From assembly GCF_900605495.1 (NCBI RefSeq), contig NZ_LR027602.1:62001-126000 (forward strand): a DNA stretch of 64,000 nucleotides, written 5' to 3'. Each line of letters opens with the position of its first letter. Positions within the stretch are counted from its first letter, which is position 1. The stretch is from Bacilliculturomica massiliensis. Its GTDB lineage: Bacteria; Bacillota; Clostridia; Peptostreptococcales; Anaerovoracaceae. Under the pieces are notes generated by a model. It made no database searches. It saw only the letters and a list, made by a program, of their open reading frames with translations, and was not told the origin of the DNA. The position numbers and the translations under genes were made by a program. Below, in pieces: positions 26,403 through 34,787 of this stretch.

Positions 26403-27323
26403 ATGCTTCGATACATATTAAAACGTACGGGAGGCATCCTGATCACGCTGTTTCTGGTCTCGATCTTTATCTTTCTGTTCATCCGCATGATACCGGGCGA
26501 TCCGGCCAGACTGATGCTGGGGGAGAAAGCTACGCCGGAGGCGATCCAGGCGATCACGCAGCAGTACGGGTTGGATAAGCCGCTGGTAACGCAGTACGTC
26601 ATATGGATGAAGGGAGTTCTCGTGGGCGACTTTGGCACTTCCCTGAGAACAAAAATGCCGGTGCTGTATGAGATCGGGCTTCGCTACGGAAACACCATGA
26701 AGCTGGCCTGCCTGGCTATTCTGTGGAGCGTAGTGGCCGGACTGATCATCGGGATCTGGTCGGGCACCCACGCCTCCAAATGGCAGGATTACACCGGGAT
26801 AACCGTGTCCGTGCTGGGACAGGCGGTTCCGGAATTCTGGATCGGACTTATGCTTATTTTAGTATTCTGCGTAAAGCTGAAATGGTTCCCCATCGTCCCC
26901 ACGGGCACGCTGAGGGGATTGATACTGCCCGCCTTTACCCTGGGCGCGTACATGATGTCCACGGTGGCGCGGTTTACCAGATCCTCCATCATCGAGGCGC
27001 TGAAGGAGGACTATACCAGGACGGCGCGGGCTAAGGGCCTGCGCGAGCGAACGGTCATTTACAAACACGTGTTAAAGAATTCGATGATACCCGTTATCAC
27101 AATCGTAGGCATGCAGTTCGGCGTCATGCTGGGCGGCGCCGTGCTGGTTGAATCTGTGTTCGGCTATTCCGGTCTGGGACTTCTGCTGATCGAGTCCATC
27201 AATTACCGTGACTATACAATGCTTCAGACGCTGGTACTCATTTTTTCCCTGCACTTTGTAGTGATAAACCTCCTGGTTGACGTGCTTTACGCGGTGGTCA
27301 ACCCGGAAATCAGACTGGATTAG
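26403..27323 (+). CDS. Peptide ABC transporter permease (DppB type), second system
   Basis: Membrane subunit of 306 residues opening with MLRYILKRTGGILITLFLVS. The MIPGDPARLMLGEKA loop, six predicted helices and the EAA loop DYTRTARAKGLRERTVIYKH are all present. It differs enough from the first DppB-type protein in the window to be a separate paralogue, not a recent copy. It begins 109 bases after its binding-protein gene. Confidence 0.92.
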   Translation: MLRYILKRTGGILITLFLVSIFIFLFIRMIPGDPARLMLGEKATPEAIQAITQQYGLDKPLVTQYVIWMKGVLVGDFGTSLRTKMPVLYEIGLRYGNTMKLACLAILWSVVAGLIIGIWSGTHASKWQDYTGITVSVLGQAVPEFWIGLMLILVFCVKLKWFPIVPTGTLRGLILPAFTLGAYMMSTVARFTRSSIIEALKEDYTRTARAKGLRERTVIYKHVLKNSMIPVITIVGMQFGVMLGGAVLVESVFGYSGLGLLLIESINYRDYTMLQTLVLIFSLHFVVINLLVDVLYAVVNPEIRLD

Positions 27324-27333
27324 GAGGGGTACC

Positions 27334-28227
27334 ATGTTCAAAAAGAAAAAAGAGATAATCGTCACGGAAGAGATGGATATGAACACCCGGTTCAGCGATT
27401 TCCTCCGGAATTTTAAAAAGCAGAAAACGGCTGTGGCCGCGGCTTTCGTGCTGCTGGTGCTGGTAGTGATCGCCGTCGTCTGCTATAAAGTGGCTCCCTT
27501 TGGCATCAACGAATACAATTATGCGGAGCTTTTGCAGGGCCCCAGTATGAAACACTGGTTCGGCACGGATGAATTTGGGAGAGATATATTCAGCAGAGTT
27601 CTCTGCGGCACAAGGATCTCCCTCTCCATCGGATTCTTCACCGTGACGGTGGCCAGCATCATCGGTTCCGTCATCGGGCTGTTCGCCGGATATTACGGCG
27701 GGATCCTGGACGGTATTATGATGCGTGTGGCGGATGTGCTTTACGCTTTCCCCGGCCTGATCCTTGCCATCGCCATTGTGGCGATCCTGGGACCGGGGCT
27801 GACAAACGTAGTGATCGCCGTCATCATCTTCTGCATTCCAACTTACGCGCGGCTGGTGCGGGGCACGACAATGCAGCTGAAAAACAGCGTGTACGTCCGA
27901 GCCGCCAAGTGCATCGGGGCTTCGGATATGCGCATCCTGTTCAAGCATATTCTGCCGGGTGCGATCCCCAGCATCATCGTACAGTATTCGCTGTCCATCA
28001 GCGGTTCGATCATGACCACGGCCAGCCTGAGTTTCCTGGGCATGGGGGCCATGGCGCCCACGCCGGAGTGGGGACTGATGCTGTCTAATTCCAGGACGTA
28101 TTTCTACACCTGCTGGCATTATGCCTTTTTCCCAGGGATGGCTATCGTGATAACCGTTTTGTGTTTCAACCTGCTGGGAGACGGACTGCGCATGGCCCTG
28201 GACCCCAAACTGAATGACAGAGCGTGA
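27334..28227 (+). CDS. Peptide ABC transporter permease (DppC type), second system
   Basis: Membrane subunit of 297 residues with a short Lys-rich cytoplasmic tail (MFKKKKEIIV), a first helix near residue 32-55, the WFGTDEFGRDIFSRVLCGTR loop and EAA loop VYVRAAKCIGASDMRILFKH. ATG 27334 is preceded by AGGAGGGG and is preferred over an in-frame Met at 27277 that lies inside the previous gene. Confidence 0.92.
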   Translation: MFKKKKEIIVTEEMDMNTRFSDFLRNFKKQKTAVAAAFVLLVLVVIAVVCYKVAPFGINEYNYAELLQGPSMKHWFGTDEFGRDIFSRVLCGTRISLSIGFFTVTVASIIGSVIGLFAGYYGGILDGIMMRVADVLYAFPGLILAIAIVAILGPGLTNVVIAVIIFCIPTYARLVRGTTMQLKNSVYVRAAKCIGASDMRILFKHILPGAIPSIIVQYSLSISGSIMTTASLSFLGMGAMAPTPEWGLMLSNSRTYFYTCWHYAFFPGMAIVITVLCFNLLGDGLRMALDPKLNDRA

Positions 28228-28235
28228 GGCTGATT

Positions 28236-29303
28236 ATGGAAACAAAAAATATATTGGAAGTAAAAAATCTGTGCACGTATTTCTTCATGGACAGCGGCGT
28301 GGTGAAAGCGGTGGACGGTCTGGATTTTGTGCTGGAGGAAGGCTCTACCCTGGGGATCGTGGGAGAGTCGGGCAGCGGCAAGAGCGTCACTTCTCTGGCC
28401 ATCATGGGTCTTCTGAAGGGAACCACCGGTAAGGTGGTGGAAGGAGAGATCCTGTTCGACGGCAGAGACATCGTACCTCTCAGCGAAGAGGAGCGCCGGC
28501 GGATCCGGGGCAATGAGATCGCCATGATCTTTCAGGAGCCCATGACCAGTCTCAATCCCGTCATCAAGACAGGGGAGCAGATCATGGAAGTCATCCGCCT
28601 GCATCAGGGCGCCTCCAGGGAGGAAGCGAAGGAGCGGGCCATACAGCTTCTCAAGGATACCGGTCTGCCCCGGGTAGAGAGCATGTTTGACGAATACCCC
28701 TTCCAGCTGTCCGGAGGACAGCGGCAGCGGGTGATGATCGCCATGGCGCTGGCCTGCAATCCGAAGATACTCATTGCCGACGAACCCACCACGGCGCTGG
28801 ACGTCACCATACAGGCTCAGATCCTGGATCTGATGCAGAGGCTCAAGGATAAGGTGGGCACCTCCATCATCTTCATCACCCACAGTCTGGGCGTGGTGGC
28901 GGAAGTCTGCGATCATGTGCTGGTCATGTACTGCAGCAGATCCGTGGAGATGGGCGAAGTGAAGACGATCTTCAAAAACCCCGCTCATCCCTACACCAGA
29001 GGGCTGCTGGCTTCGATCCCCAAACTGGGCGAACACGTGGAAGCGCTGGAATCGATCCCGGGCAACGTGCCTAACCCCAAATTCATGCCTAAGGGCTGCA
29101 AGTTCGCGCCCCGCTGCAAGGAAGCCATTGAAAAATGCAGCCAGATGGAACCGCCGCTGTTTGATCTGGGCGGCGGACACAAATGCCGCTGCTGGCTGTG
29201 CGAGAAGGAAGCGGCTGACGTCCGGTCCAGCGGCGATGGTGCCCACGGCGACTGCGGCGACGGCGGCGGGAGAACCAGTGCGGGAGGTGGCGTCAATGAG
29301 TGA
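28236..29303 (+). CDS. Peptide ABC transporter ATP-binding protein (DppD type), second system
   Basis: ATPase of 355 residues. Walker A is GESGSGKSV, the Q-loop is MIFQEPMTSLNP (QE instead of QD), the signature is LSGGQRQRV, Walker B is [12 protein letters not shown], and the H-switch is FITHSLGVV with Ser after His where Asp is usual. The C-terminus has GCKFAPRCKEAIEKC and an unusual Gly-rich tail of about 25 residues. ATG 28236 is favoured (GAGG six bases ahead); GTG 28224, overlapping the preceding stop, is the alternative. It overlaps the next gene by 8 bases. Confidence 0.9.
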   Translation: METKNILEVKNLCTYFFMDSGVVKAVDGLDFVLEEGSTLGIVGESGSGKSVTSLAIMGLLKGTTGKVVEGEILFDGRDIVPLSEEERRRIRGNEIAMIFQEPMTSLNPVIKTGEQIMEVIRLHQGASREEAKERAIQLLKDTGLPRVESMFDEYPFQLSGGQRQRVMIAMALACNPKILIADEPTTALDVTIQAQILDLMQRLKDKVGTSIIFITHSLGVVAEVCDHVLVMYCSRSVEMGEVKTIFKNPAHPYTRGLLASIPKLGEHVEALESIPGNVPNPKFMPKGCKFAPRCKEAIEKCSQMEPPLFDLGGGHKCRCWLCEKEAADVRSSGDGAHGDCGDGGGRTSAGGGVNE

Positions 29304-30282
29304 TTGTTTACTGGAGATCAGAGATTTGAAGCAATATTATCCGGTGCGCACAAAAGAACAGAGAAAGACTTTTGTCAAGGCGCTGGACGGCGTGAGCTTC
29401 CAGGTGAAGGAAGGCGAGGTATTCGGCATCGTGGGCGAGTCCGGCTGCGGAAAGTCCACCATGGGTCTGACCATATGCAAGCTGATCGAGCCTACCTCCG
29501 GCGATATTATATTTGAAGGCCGCAACATCAGCGGGTACAAGAGAAACGCCATGCGCGAAGTGCGCAAAAAGATACAGATGGTCTTTCAGGACCCCTACGC
29601 GTCCCTGAATCCGCGGATGTCCATCCACGATATCATCGCGGAACCTCTCATCATCCACAAACTCTGCCGGACGACGCAGGAGATCGACGCCAGAGTACTG
29701 CAGCTGCTGAGACAGGTGGGGCTGGACGACTACCACGCCAAACGCTATCCCCACGAATTCAGCGGCGGACAGCGTCAGCGGGTGGGCATCGCCAGAGCTC
29801 TGGCCGTGGAACCGAAACTGATCATCGCCGATGAGCCGGTATCCGCCCTGGACGTTTCCATCCAGTCTCAGGTACTGAATCTCCTCAGCGATCTGAGAAA
29901 AGAGCTGAATCTCACCTATCTGTTTATCGCACACGATCTGAGCGTGGTGGAGCATATCAGCGATAAGGTGGGCGTCATGTACCTGGGCAATTTTGTGGAG
30001 GTGGCAGATAAATACAGTCTTTACGAAAAACCTCTGCATCCCTACACCCAGGCGCTGCTTTCCGCCATACCCGTGCCGGATCCCGAGGTAAAGCGGGAGC
30101 GGATCATTCTGGAGGGAAACATCCCTTCGCCTATCAACGCGCCGTCCGGCTGCAAATTCCATCCCCGCTGCCGGCACTGTATGGAGATCTGCAAGCAAAA
30201 GGCGCCGGAACGGATCGACGTGGACGAAAATCACTTCGTCTACTGCCATCTGTATGGGGCTGACGGAAAGCTGAAAAAGTGA
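29296..30282 (+). CDS. Peptide ABC transporter ATP-binding protein (DppF type), second system
   Basis: ATPase of 328 residues with Walker A GESGCGKST, Q-loop MVFQDPYASLNP, signature FSGGQRQRV, Walker B LIIADEPVSALD, H-switch FIAHDLSVV and C-terminal [18 protein letters not shown] 29296 follows GGGAGGTGG and overlaps the previous gene by 8 bases. A longer frame upstream lies entirely within the DppD gene and is not the start. It is the last gene of the probable sigma-54 operon. Confidence 0.92.
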   Translation: MSDCLLEIRDLKQYYPVRTKEQRKTFVKALDGVSFQVKEGEVFGIVGESGCGKSTMGLTICKLIEPTSGDIIFEGRNISGYKRNAMREVRKKIQMVFQDPYASLNPRMSIHDIIAEPLIIHKLCRTTQEIDARVLQLLRQVGLDDYHAKRYPHEFSGGQRQRVGIARALAVEPKLIIADEPVSALDVSIQSQVLNLLSDLRKELNLTYLFIAHDLSVVEHISDKVGVMYLGNFVEVADKYSLYEKPLHPYTQALLSAIPVPDPEVKRERIILEGNIPSPINAPSGCKFHPRCRHCMEICKQKAPERIDVDENHFVYCHLYGADGKLKK

Positions 30283-30702
30283 GATGAGTTCGGTGTGCGA
30301 TCCGTCGGCAGAGCAATGTATCATAAGATTTTGCCGTCAGCCAGTAAACTGGCTGGCGGTATTCTAACATCCCGGCTGATTTTTGATCTGATCCTTTATT
30401 TCTGTAACATCTCCGCGGATATCCTTTACGATCTGGAATTTTTCAACGATAGACGTATTCTCTTGTTTTTTCAAGTGTGTGTTTCTGGCCTTGTGTATAA
30501 CTCATCTGCTTGTCCCTCATTATTGAGCGATCTCCCAATCAGAATACCCCGCAGTATGTGTTATAATAATTAGTATTAGATGAAGGTGTGTGACTTTTGT
30601 TTATTTTATTGATGACCGGAGAGGAAGAAGAAAAAATATCGCGGCGGAAGACTGGTTGATACTGTACAGAATCGTGTTTTCTGCTAAAACGGGGGATCGA
30701 TA
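30283..30702. other. 420-base intergenic region
   Basis: A 13-base-pair hairpin (30333-30345 with 30348-30360, one G-U pair) lies 50 bases after the transporter stop. It lacks a T-run but may protect the transcript end. From about 30370 the sequence turns AT-rich and holds the extended -10 at 30559. A 92-codon open frame at 30295-30573 has no ribosome binding site and is not credible. Confidence 0.5.
30559..30567 (+). promoter_or_regulatory. Extended -10 promoter
   Basis: TG at 30559-30560 one base before a perfect TATAAT (30562-30567). No good -35 is seen at 17 bases, which extended -10 promoters tolerate. It precedes the small membrane protein gene. Confidence 0.4.
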
Positions 30703-30987
30703 ATGAAGAAGAGAAAATATGTAAAATATTTATATTTTTTATCCTGGATATTCAGCTTTGTTTTTCTTTATCTCAACATAACGGGTAAAACACAATTTTA
30801 TGATGTGGCGGTCAGGTTCTCACTTCTGTTTATGTTCTGTCTCGTTTTAATAAGCCCTCAAAGCACGGTTCTTTTATTTAGCAGAAATAAGAACCATACG
30901 GGGGAGCCATGGGTGGTCATATGGAGAATACTATCAATTATTGCGATTATTACTCAAATGTATTATATCAATATTAACGGTCAGTGA
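30703..30987 (+). CDS. Small membrane protein of unknown function
   Basis: A 94-residue protein with a basic start (MKKRKYVKYL) and three hydrophobic stretches, near residues 9-26, 36-60 and 72-90, joined by short polar loops. I do not recognise the family. The gene and the 400 bases upstream are clearly more AT-rich than the surrounding DNA, which suggests a separate origin. GGGGGAT sits about 8 bases before the ATG. It ends 15 bases before the D-aminopeptidase gene. Confidence 0.6.
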   Translation: MKKRKYVKYLYFLSWIFSFVFLYLNITGKTQFYDVAVRFSLLFMFCLVLISPQSTVLLFSRNKNHTGEPWVVIWRILSIIAIITQMYYININGQ

Positions 30988-31002
30988 AAAAGAAAAGGAG
31001 GA

Positions 31003-31812
31003 ATGGTGGAAAAAATGGGGAAAAGAGTGTATATCAGTGTGGATATCGAGGGAATAACCGGCGTGACGGATTGGGACGAAACGTTCCTGAACTCTCCCGA
31101 CCATGAGAGGGCGGTAAAGCAGATGAATGCGGAGGCCGCGGCGGCCTGCCGGGGAGCTCTGGCAGCCGGAGCGGAAAAGGTCTGGGTGCGGGACGCCCAC
31201 GATTCCGCCCGCAATATTGATCCGTCGCTGCTTCCGGAGGGCGTCAGGCTGATCCGGGGCTGGGGCTGTACGCCGGATTCGATGATGGAGGAAGTGGACC
31301 AGGGCTTTGACTGCGCGGTCTGCATCGGATATCATTCGGAGGCGGGAACCGACGCCAACCCACTGGCCCATACCATCAACAAGGACCGCATCGTCGAAGT
31401 TCGGCTGAACGGAGAAGTGTGCTCGGAGCTGGAGCTGAACAGCCTGATCTGCACCAGGTACGGCGTGCCTATCGTATTCGTCAGCGGCGACGAGGCCATC
31501 TGCCGCAAAGCGGAAGCGCTGTACGGCATCAAGACCGCAGGCGTCAAGCGGGGAAGCGGGGAGGCCACTGTCAATCTTCACCCGGCGGAAGCTGTCCGGC
31601 TGATCGAGAACGGAGTCAGGGAGGCTGTGGAAAAGGGAGGGACCTGTCCCAAACTGCCTGAAGAATTCGACCTGACGGTGCGATACAAAAACCATGCGGA
31701 AGCCAGAAAAGCCTCGCAGTTTCCGGGCGCCAGAGCGGTGGACGCCTGCACGGCCGGTTACCGTACCGCCGATCTGAAGGCCTTGTTGGTAGCCAGAATG
31801 TTTCTGATTTGA
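31003..31812 (+). CDS. M55-family D-aminopeptidase (DppA-like)
   Basis: A zinc D-aminopeptidase of the M55/DppA family, which in Bacillus cleaves D-Ala-D-Ala and similar D-peptides in a ten-subunit ring. Zinc ligands expected in the family are visible: D and E in VDIEGITG, H in RDAHDSARN, H in IGYHSEAG, and E in the LNGEVCSELELN region. The length of about 265-269 residues is usual. The start is ambiguous: AAGGAGG at 30995-31001 is only 1 base from ATG 31003, 4 from GTG 31006 and 13 from ATG 31015. No signal peptide is seen, so it is cytoplasmic. It is followed by a class-A-like serine hydrolase. Confidence 0.9.
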   Translation: MVEKMGKRVYISVDIEGITGVTDWDETFLNSPDHERAVKQMNAEAAAACRGALAAGAEKVWVRDAHDSARNIDPSLLPEGVRLIRGWGCTPDSMMEEVDQGFDCAVCIGYHSEAGTDANPLAHTINKDRIVEVRLNGEVCSELELNSLICTRYGVPIVFVSGDEAICRKAEALYGIKTAGVKRGSGEATVNLHPAEAVRLIENGVREAVEKGGTCPKLPEEFDLTVRYKNHAEARKASQFPGARAVDACTAGYRTADLKALLVARMFLI

Positions 31813-31873
31813 TCAGACGTATTCTTCGCCGGTGCTGGAACCAGATGAGGACCGATTTTTGTGGAGGACTTTT

Positions 31874-32671
31874 ATGACGACAGCAGAGATCTGTGGGGAA
31901 GCGATAGAAGCGCTTTCTCACATGAGTGGAAAGACCGGATTTTATTATAAGGATCTGGCCACGGGGGAGACGGCTGGGTTTCAAGAAAAGGCGCAGTTTC
32001 GGGCGGCCAGCGTTTATAAACTGCCGCTTTTCGCGGGTATTTTACTGCTGGCGCACCGTGGAGAGGCGGATCTCTTTGCTAAGGTGCGCATCGCGGAGGA
32101 CGAAAAGATCCCCGGCTGCGGCGCGGTACAGCATCTGACGGGTGAACCGGAGCTGGACGTCTTGTCTCTGTGTAAGCTGATGATTACCATCAGCGACAAT
32201 ACGGCGACCAACGCGCTGGCCCGCTATTTTGGGATCGAAAGGATGAAGCCGGTGTTTCGGGAGCTGGGGCTTTCGGGCACGCAGATGAACCGCTGTCTCT
32301 ACGATCTTGAGAAGGAAGAACAGGGGATCCAGAACTGGATCGTGCCGGAGGAGCTGGGCGGCCTGCTGGAAGGGATCCATCGCAGGACGCTGATCAGTCC
32401 GGAAGTTTCTGCGTATTTGGAGGAGATCCTCCTCCAGCAGCAGATCAACCATAAGATCCCAGGTATCATGGGAGAAAACGTTCCCGTAGCGCACAAGACC
32501 GGAGAGGAGGACGGTACCACCCACGACGTAGGGATCGTCTGCGCGAACCGGCCTTTTGTGGTGTGTTTCACCTCCAATGAGACAGATGTTCCTGTCTTTG
32601 AAGACTTCATACGAAAGACCTCGTGGAGGCTTTACTGCGCGGCGATGGATCAGCCGTGCCGCCTTGGCTGA
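31874..32671 (+). CDS. Class-A-beta-lactamase-like serine hydrolase, cytoplasmic
   Basis: A 265-residue serine hydrolase with all three class A motifs: S46-V-Y-K49, S107-D-N109 and K208-T-G210. There is no signal peptide, unlike secreted beta-lactamases, and the omega-loop region (KEEQGIQNW) lacks a plain Glu-x-x-Leu-Asn. It is therefore more likely a peptide or amide hydrolase than a resistance gene, although hydrolysis of beta-lactams cannot be excluded by sequence. ATG 31874 has GGAGG seven bases ahead and is preferred to GTG 31832. It lies 61 bases after the M55 gene and is followed by a terminator. Confidence 0.8.
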   Translation: MTTAEICGEAIEALSHMSGKTGFYYKDLATGETAGFQEKAQFRAASVYKLPLFAGILLLAHRGEADLFAKVRIAEDEKIPGCGAVQHLTGEPELDVLSLCKLMITISDNTATNALARYFGIERMKPVFRELGLSGTQMNRCLYDLEKEEQGIQNWIVPEELGGLLEGIHRRTLISPEVSAYLEEILLQQQINHKIPGIMGENVPVAHKTGEEDGTTHDVGIVCANRPFVVCFTSNETDVPVFEDFIRKTSWRLYCAAMDQPCRLG

Positions 32672-32710
32672 TCCACGGATGATCCACTGCCGAAGGCGCT
32701 TAAGAAAAAT

Positions 32711-32765
32711 AAGAAAACAGGACTTAAACTTACAATAATTAAGTGAAAGCCCTGTTTTCTTTTTG
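32711..32765. terminator. Terminator between convergent genes
   Basis: AAGAAAACAGG (32711-32721) pairs with CCTGTTTTCTT (32751-32761), with an inner ACTTAA/TTAAGT stem, flanked by A and T runs. It can stop both the serine-hydrolase and the Lrp transcripts. Confidence 0.85.
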
Positions 32766-32846
32766 TTTTGAGGTATTCGTTCAAACCGTTGAAATCCCTC
32801 GATTTGACGCCTATAATCAAGGCGAAAAGAGAGAGGATCGATCCAT

Positions 32847-33290
32847 TTAGTCAATATGGACGGAGCGTGGACTCACTACGGTGGAAAATACGATCTGGGT
32901 CTGGGTTTTTCCAAAGGACTGCAGCGAACCGACAAACTGGTCCAGAAGAGAGGGCGTGGGGAAGCAGACCTTCAGGAGCATAGAATAAGCCCCGGCTACG
33001 TGGTAGCATTCCAGCACGTTTCTGCTGTCACGGATAAAATCCACGAAAGCGTTTTTCTGATCGGGATCCATGGTCAGCTCAATAAATGCAGTGATGGGAT
33101 AACCCAGCTTTTCCGCGTCGATGTCGGCGCGGTACCCGGTGATGACGCCGCTTTTCTCCAGCTTTTCGATCCGCGCCGCTACGGCGGGGGAGGTGAGAAA
33201 CACCTGCTGGGAAAGCTGGTTCAGGGAGATCCGGGAATTGCGGGAAAGCAGAGCCAGTATTTTCTTGTCAATATCGTCTGTATGGTACAT
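32847..33290 (-). CDS. Lrp/AsnC-family transcriptional regulator
   Basis: A 147-residue Lrp/AsnC regulator. The N-terminal helix-turn-helix is DDIDKKILALLSRNSRISLN plus QLSQQVFLTSPAVAARIEKL; the RAM ligand-binding domain begins near residue 65 (YPITAFIELTMDPDQ) and has ECYHVAGAYSMLLKVCF. These proteins respond to amino acids. It is divergent from an aminotransferase gene and adjacent to D-peptidase genes, so amino-acid-dependent control of these is likely. Confidence 0.92.
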   Translation of the reverse strand: MYHTDDIDKKILALLSRNSRISLNQLSQQVFLTSPAVAARIEKLEKSGVITGYRADIDAEKLGYPITAFIELTMDPDQKNAFVDFIRDSRNVLECYHVAGAYSMLLKVCFPTPSLLDQFVGSLQSFGKTQTQIVFSTVVSPRSVHID

Positions 33291-33359
33291 ATTTAAAACC
33301 TTTCCGGCGTGGGCCGCACACCATGCAAGCGTATCGTCCGAGACGGGCGTACCAATGTT

Positions 33360-33388
33360 ATTATAAGATGAATCCAGGGCTTATGCAA
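33360..33388 (-). promoter_or_regulatory. Sigma-70 promoter of the Lrp-type regulator
   Basis: Read on the minus strand: TTGCAT (33388-33383), 17-base spacer, perfect TATAAT (33365-33360). The nonamer ATGCAAGCG occurs at the -35 and again about 60 bases downstream on the + strand scale, near 33323, and could be an autoregulatory site. Confidence 0.7.
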
Positions 33389-33510
33389 GCGCGGGGCTGA
33401 AAGGGACGATTCTTTTTTATCCGCGCTGCCGGATCTGGGCGCCAGATCTGGGGATATGCCGGGAGGTCCCGGATCTATTCTGTAAGATCAGAGATAAAGA
33501 GGTGAATGAA

Positions 33511-34743
33511 ATGATCATGGCGGAGGCCAACGGGCGGACCATCGGGAAGCCCGACAAATTGTTCGGCGTGAGCAGCCTGGCGAAACAGAGGATCGCCGAG
33601 GCCGGAAAAGAAAACGTCATCGACGCGACCATCGGAGTCCTGCTGACGGACGAGGGGAAGCTGGCTGTACTGTCCTCCGTGATCGAGGGACTGCGGCAGC
33701 TGGCGCCTGAAGATTTTGCCGAATATGCGCCTATTGCAGGGATACCTTCTTACGGCGAAACAGTGAAAAAAGCCGTGTTTCTGGATGAACAGCCGGACGC
33801 CTTTGTGGAGACCTGTTTTACGCCGGGCGGCACGGGAGCCCTCAGAAACGCGGTCTCCTGCTATACGAAGCCCGGGGAGGCAGTGCTGACAGGGGACTGG
33901 CACTGGAGCCCTTACCGCGTCATCGCGGAAGAGCAGGGCCGCAGGTTGGAGACTTACAGCCTGTTTGACGGGGAAGGGAAGTTCAACTACAAAGCATTCG
34001 GCGCGTCCCTGACCGATCTGCTCAACCGGCAGGAGGGCGCACTGATCATTATAAACACCCCGGCACACAATCCAACCGGCTACACATTCACAGCCGATGA
34101 TTGGGACCGGGTGATCGAGACGATCTGCAAATTCCCGGATAAAAAGATCCGCCTGCTGGTGGACATTGCGTATCTGGACTTTTCCGGCGACGCCAGGGCG
34201 TACAGAGCATTTTTCAAGAAGCTCACGGGACTGCCGGAAAATATACTGCCGTTGGTTGCATTCAGCGCGTCAAAGGGATTCACCCTTTACGGCATGCGCT
34301 GCGGCGCGCTGCTGTGCATGGCGCCTACGGCGGAGATCGCAAAGGAATTTAAGGACGCCTGCACAGTGGCCAGCAGGGCCAGCTGGTCCAACGGAAACCG
34401 GGCCGCCATGACGGTGCTGTCCAATATCTTTGCGGATGAGAACCTTCTGGCCAAGGTGACGGAGGAACGGCAGTTTTTCCTGGACGCGCTGAGACGCAGG
34501 GGAAAGGCCTTCATGGACGCGGCTGCGGCGGCGGGCCTGAACTGCTGTCCTTATGATTCCGGATTTTTCGTGACCGTTCCCTGCGAAAATGCGGAGGCGG
34601 TCGGCAAGGAACTGCAGAAGTACGACATTTTTACCATTCCCCTGGGAGAGGGCGTCCGCGTATCGGTGGCGTCCATCACGGAGACGGAATGTGCCCGGAT
34701 ACCGGAAAAGCTGAAGCTGGCCATCGAGGCCGTAAACGCCTAA
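33511..34743 (+). CDS. PLP-dependent aminotransferase, class I/II
   Basis: A 410-residue fold-type I aminotransferase. FTPGGTGALRNAV binds the phosphate, NTPAHNPTGY near residue 177 holds the conserved Asn, DIAYLDFSG supplies the Asp-x-x-Tyr pair, and SASKGFTLYGMRCG near residue 254 contains the PLP Lys. Aspartate, tyrosine and aromatic aminotransferases share these motifs, so the exact substrate is open. ATG 33511 follows GAGGTG by six bases; GTG 33502 is less likely. It is divergent from the Lrp-type gene and stands 44 bases before PEP carboxykinase, so oxaloacetate or pyruvate from transamination may feed the next enzyme. Confidence 0.88.
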   Translation: MIMAEANGRTIGKPDKLFGVSSLAKQRIAEAGKENVIDATIGVLLTDEGKLAVLSSVIEGLRQLAPEDFAEYAPIAGIPSYGETVKKAVFLDEQPDAFVETCFTPGGTGALRNAVSCYTKPGEAVLTGDWHWSPYRVIAEEQGRRLETYSLFDGEGKFNYKAFGASLTDLLNRQEGALIIINTPAHNPTGYTFTADDWDRVIETICKFPDKKIRLLVDIAYLDFSGDARAYRAFFKKLTGLPENILPLVAFSASKGFTLYGMRCGALLCMAPTAEIAKEFKDACTVASRASWSNGNRAAMTVLSNIFADENLLAKVTEERQFFLDALRRRGKAFMDAAAAAGLNCCPYDSGFFVTVPCENAEAVGKELQKYDIFTIPLGEGVRVSVASITETECARIPEKLKLAIEAVNA

Positions 34744-34787
34744 ATGCAGAGGAAAATGAGCGAGTTCATTTTAAGGAGGAAAACAAA

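Noticed and set aside
30295-30573. 92-codon frame after the second transporter
   Set aside because: No ribosome site, spans a hairpin, no recognisable sequence.
31874-32671. Antibiotic-resistance beta-lactamase
   Set aside because: Motifs fit class A, but no signal peptide, unusual omega-loop and D-peptidase context; kept as serine hydrolase.
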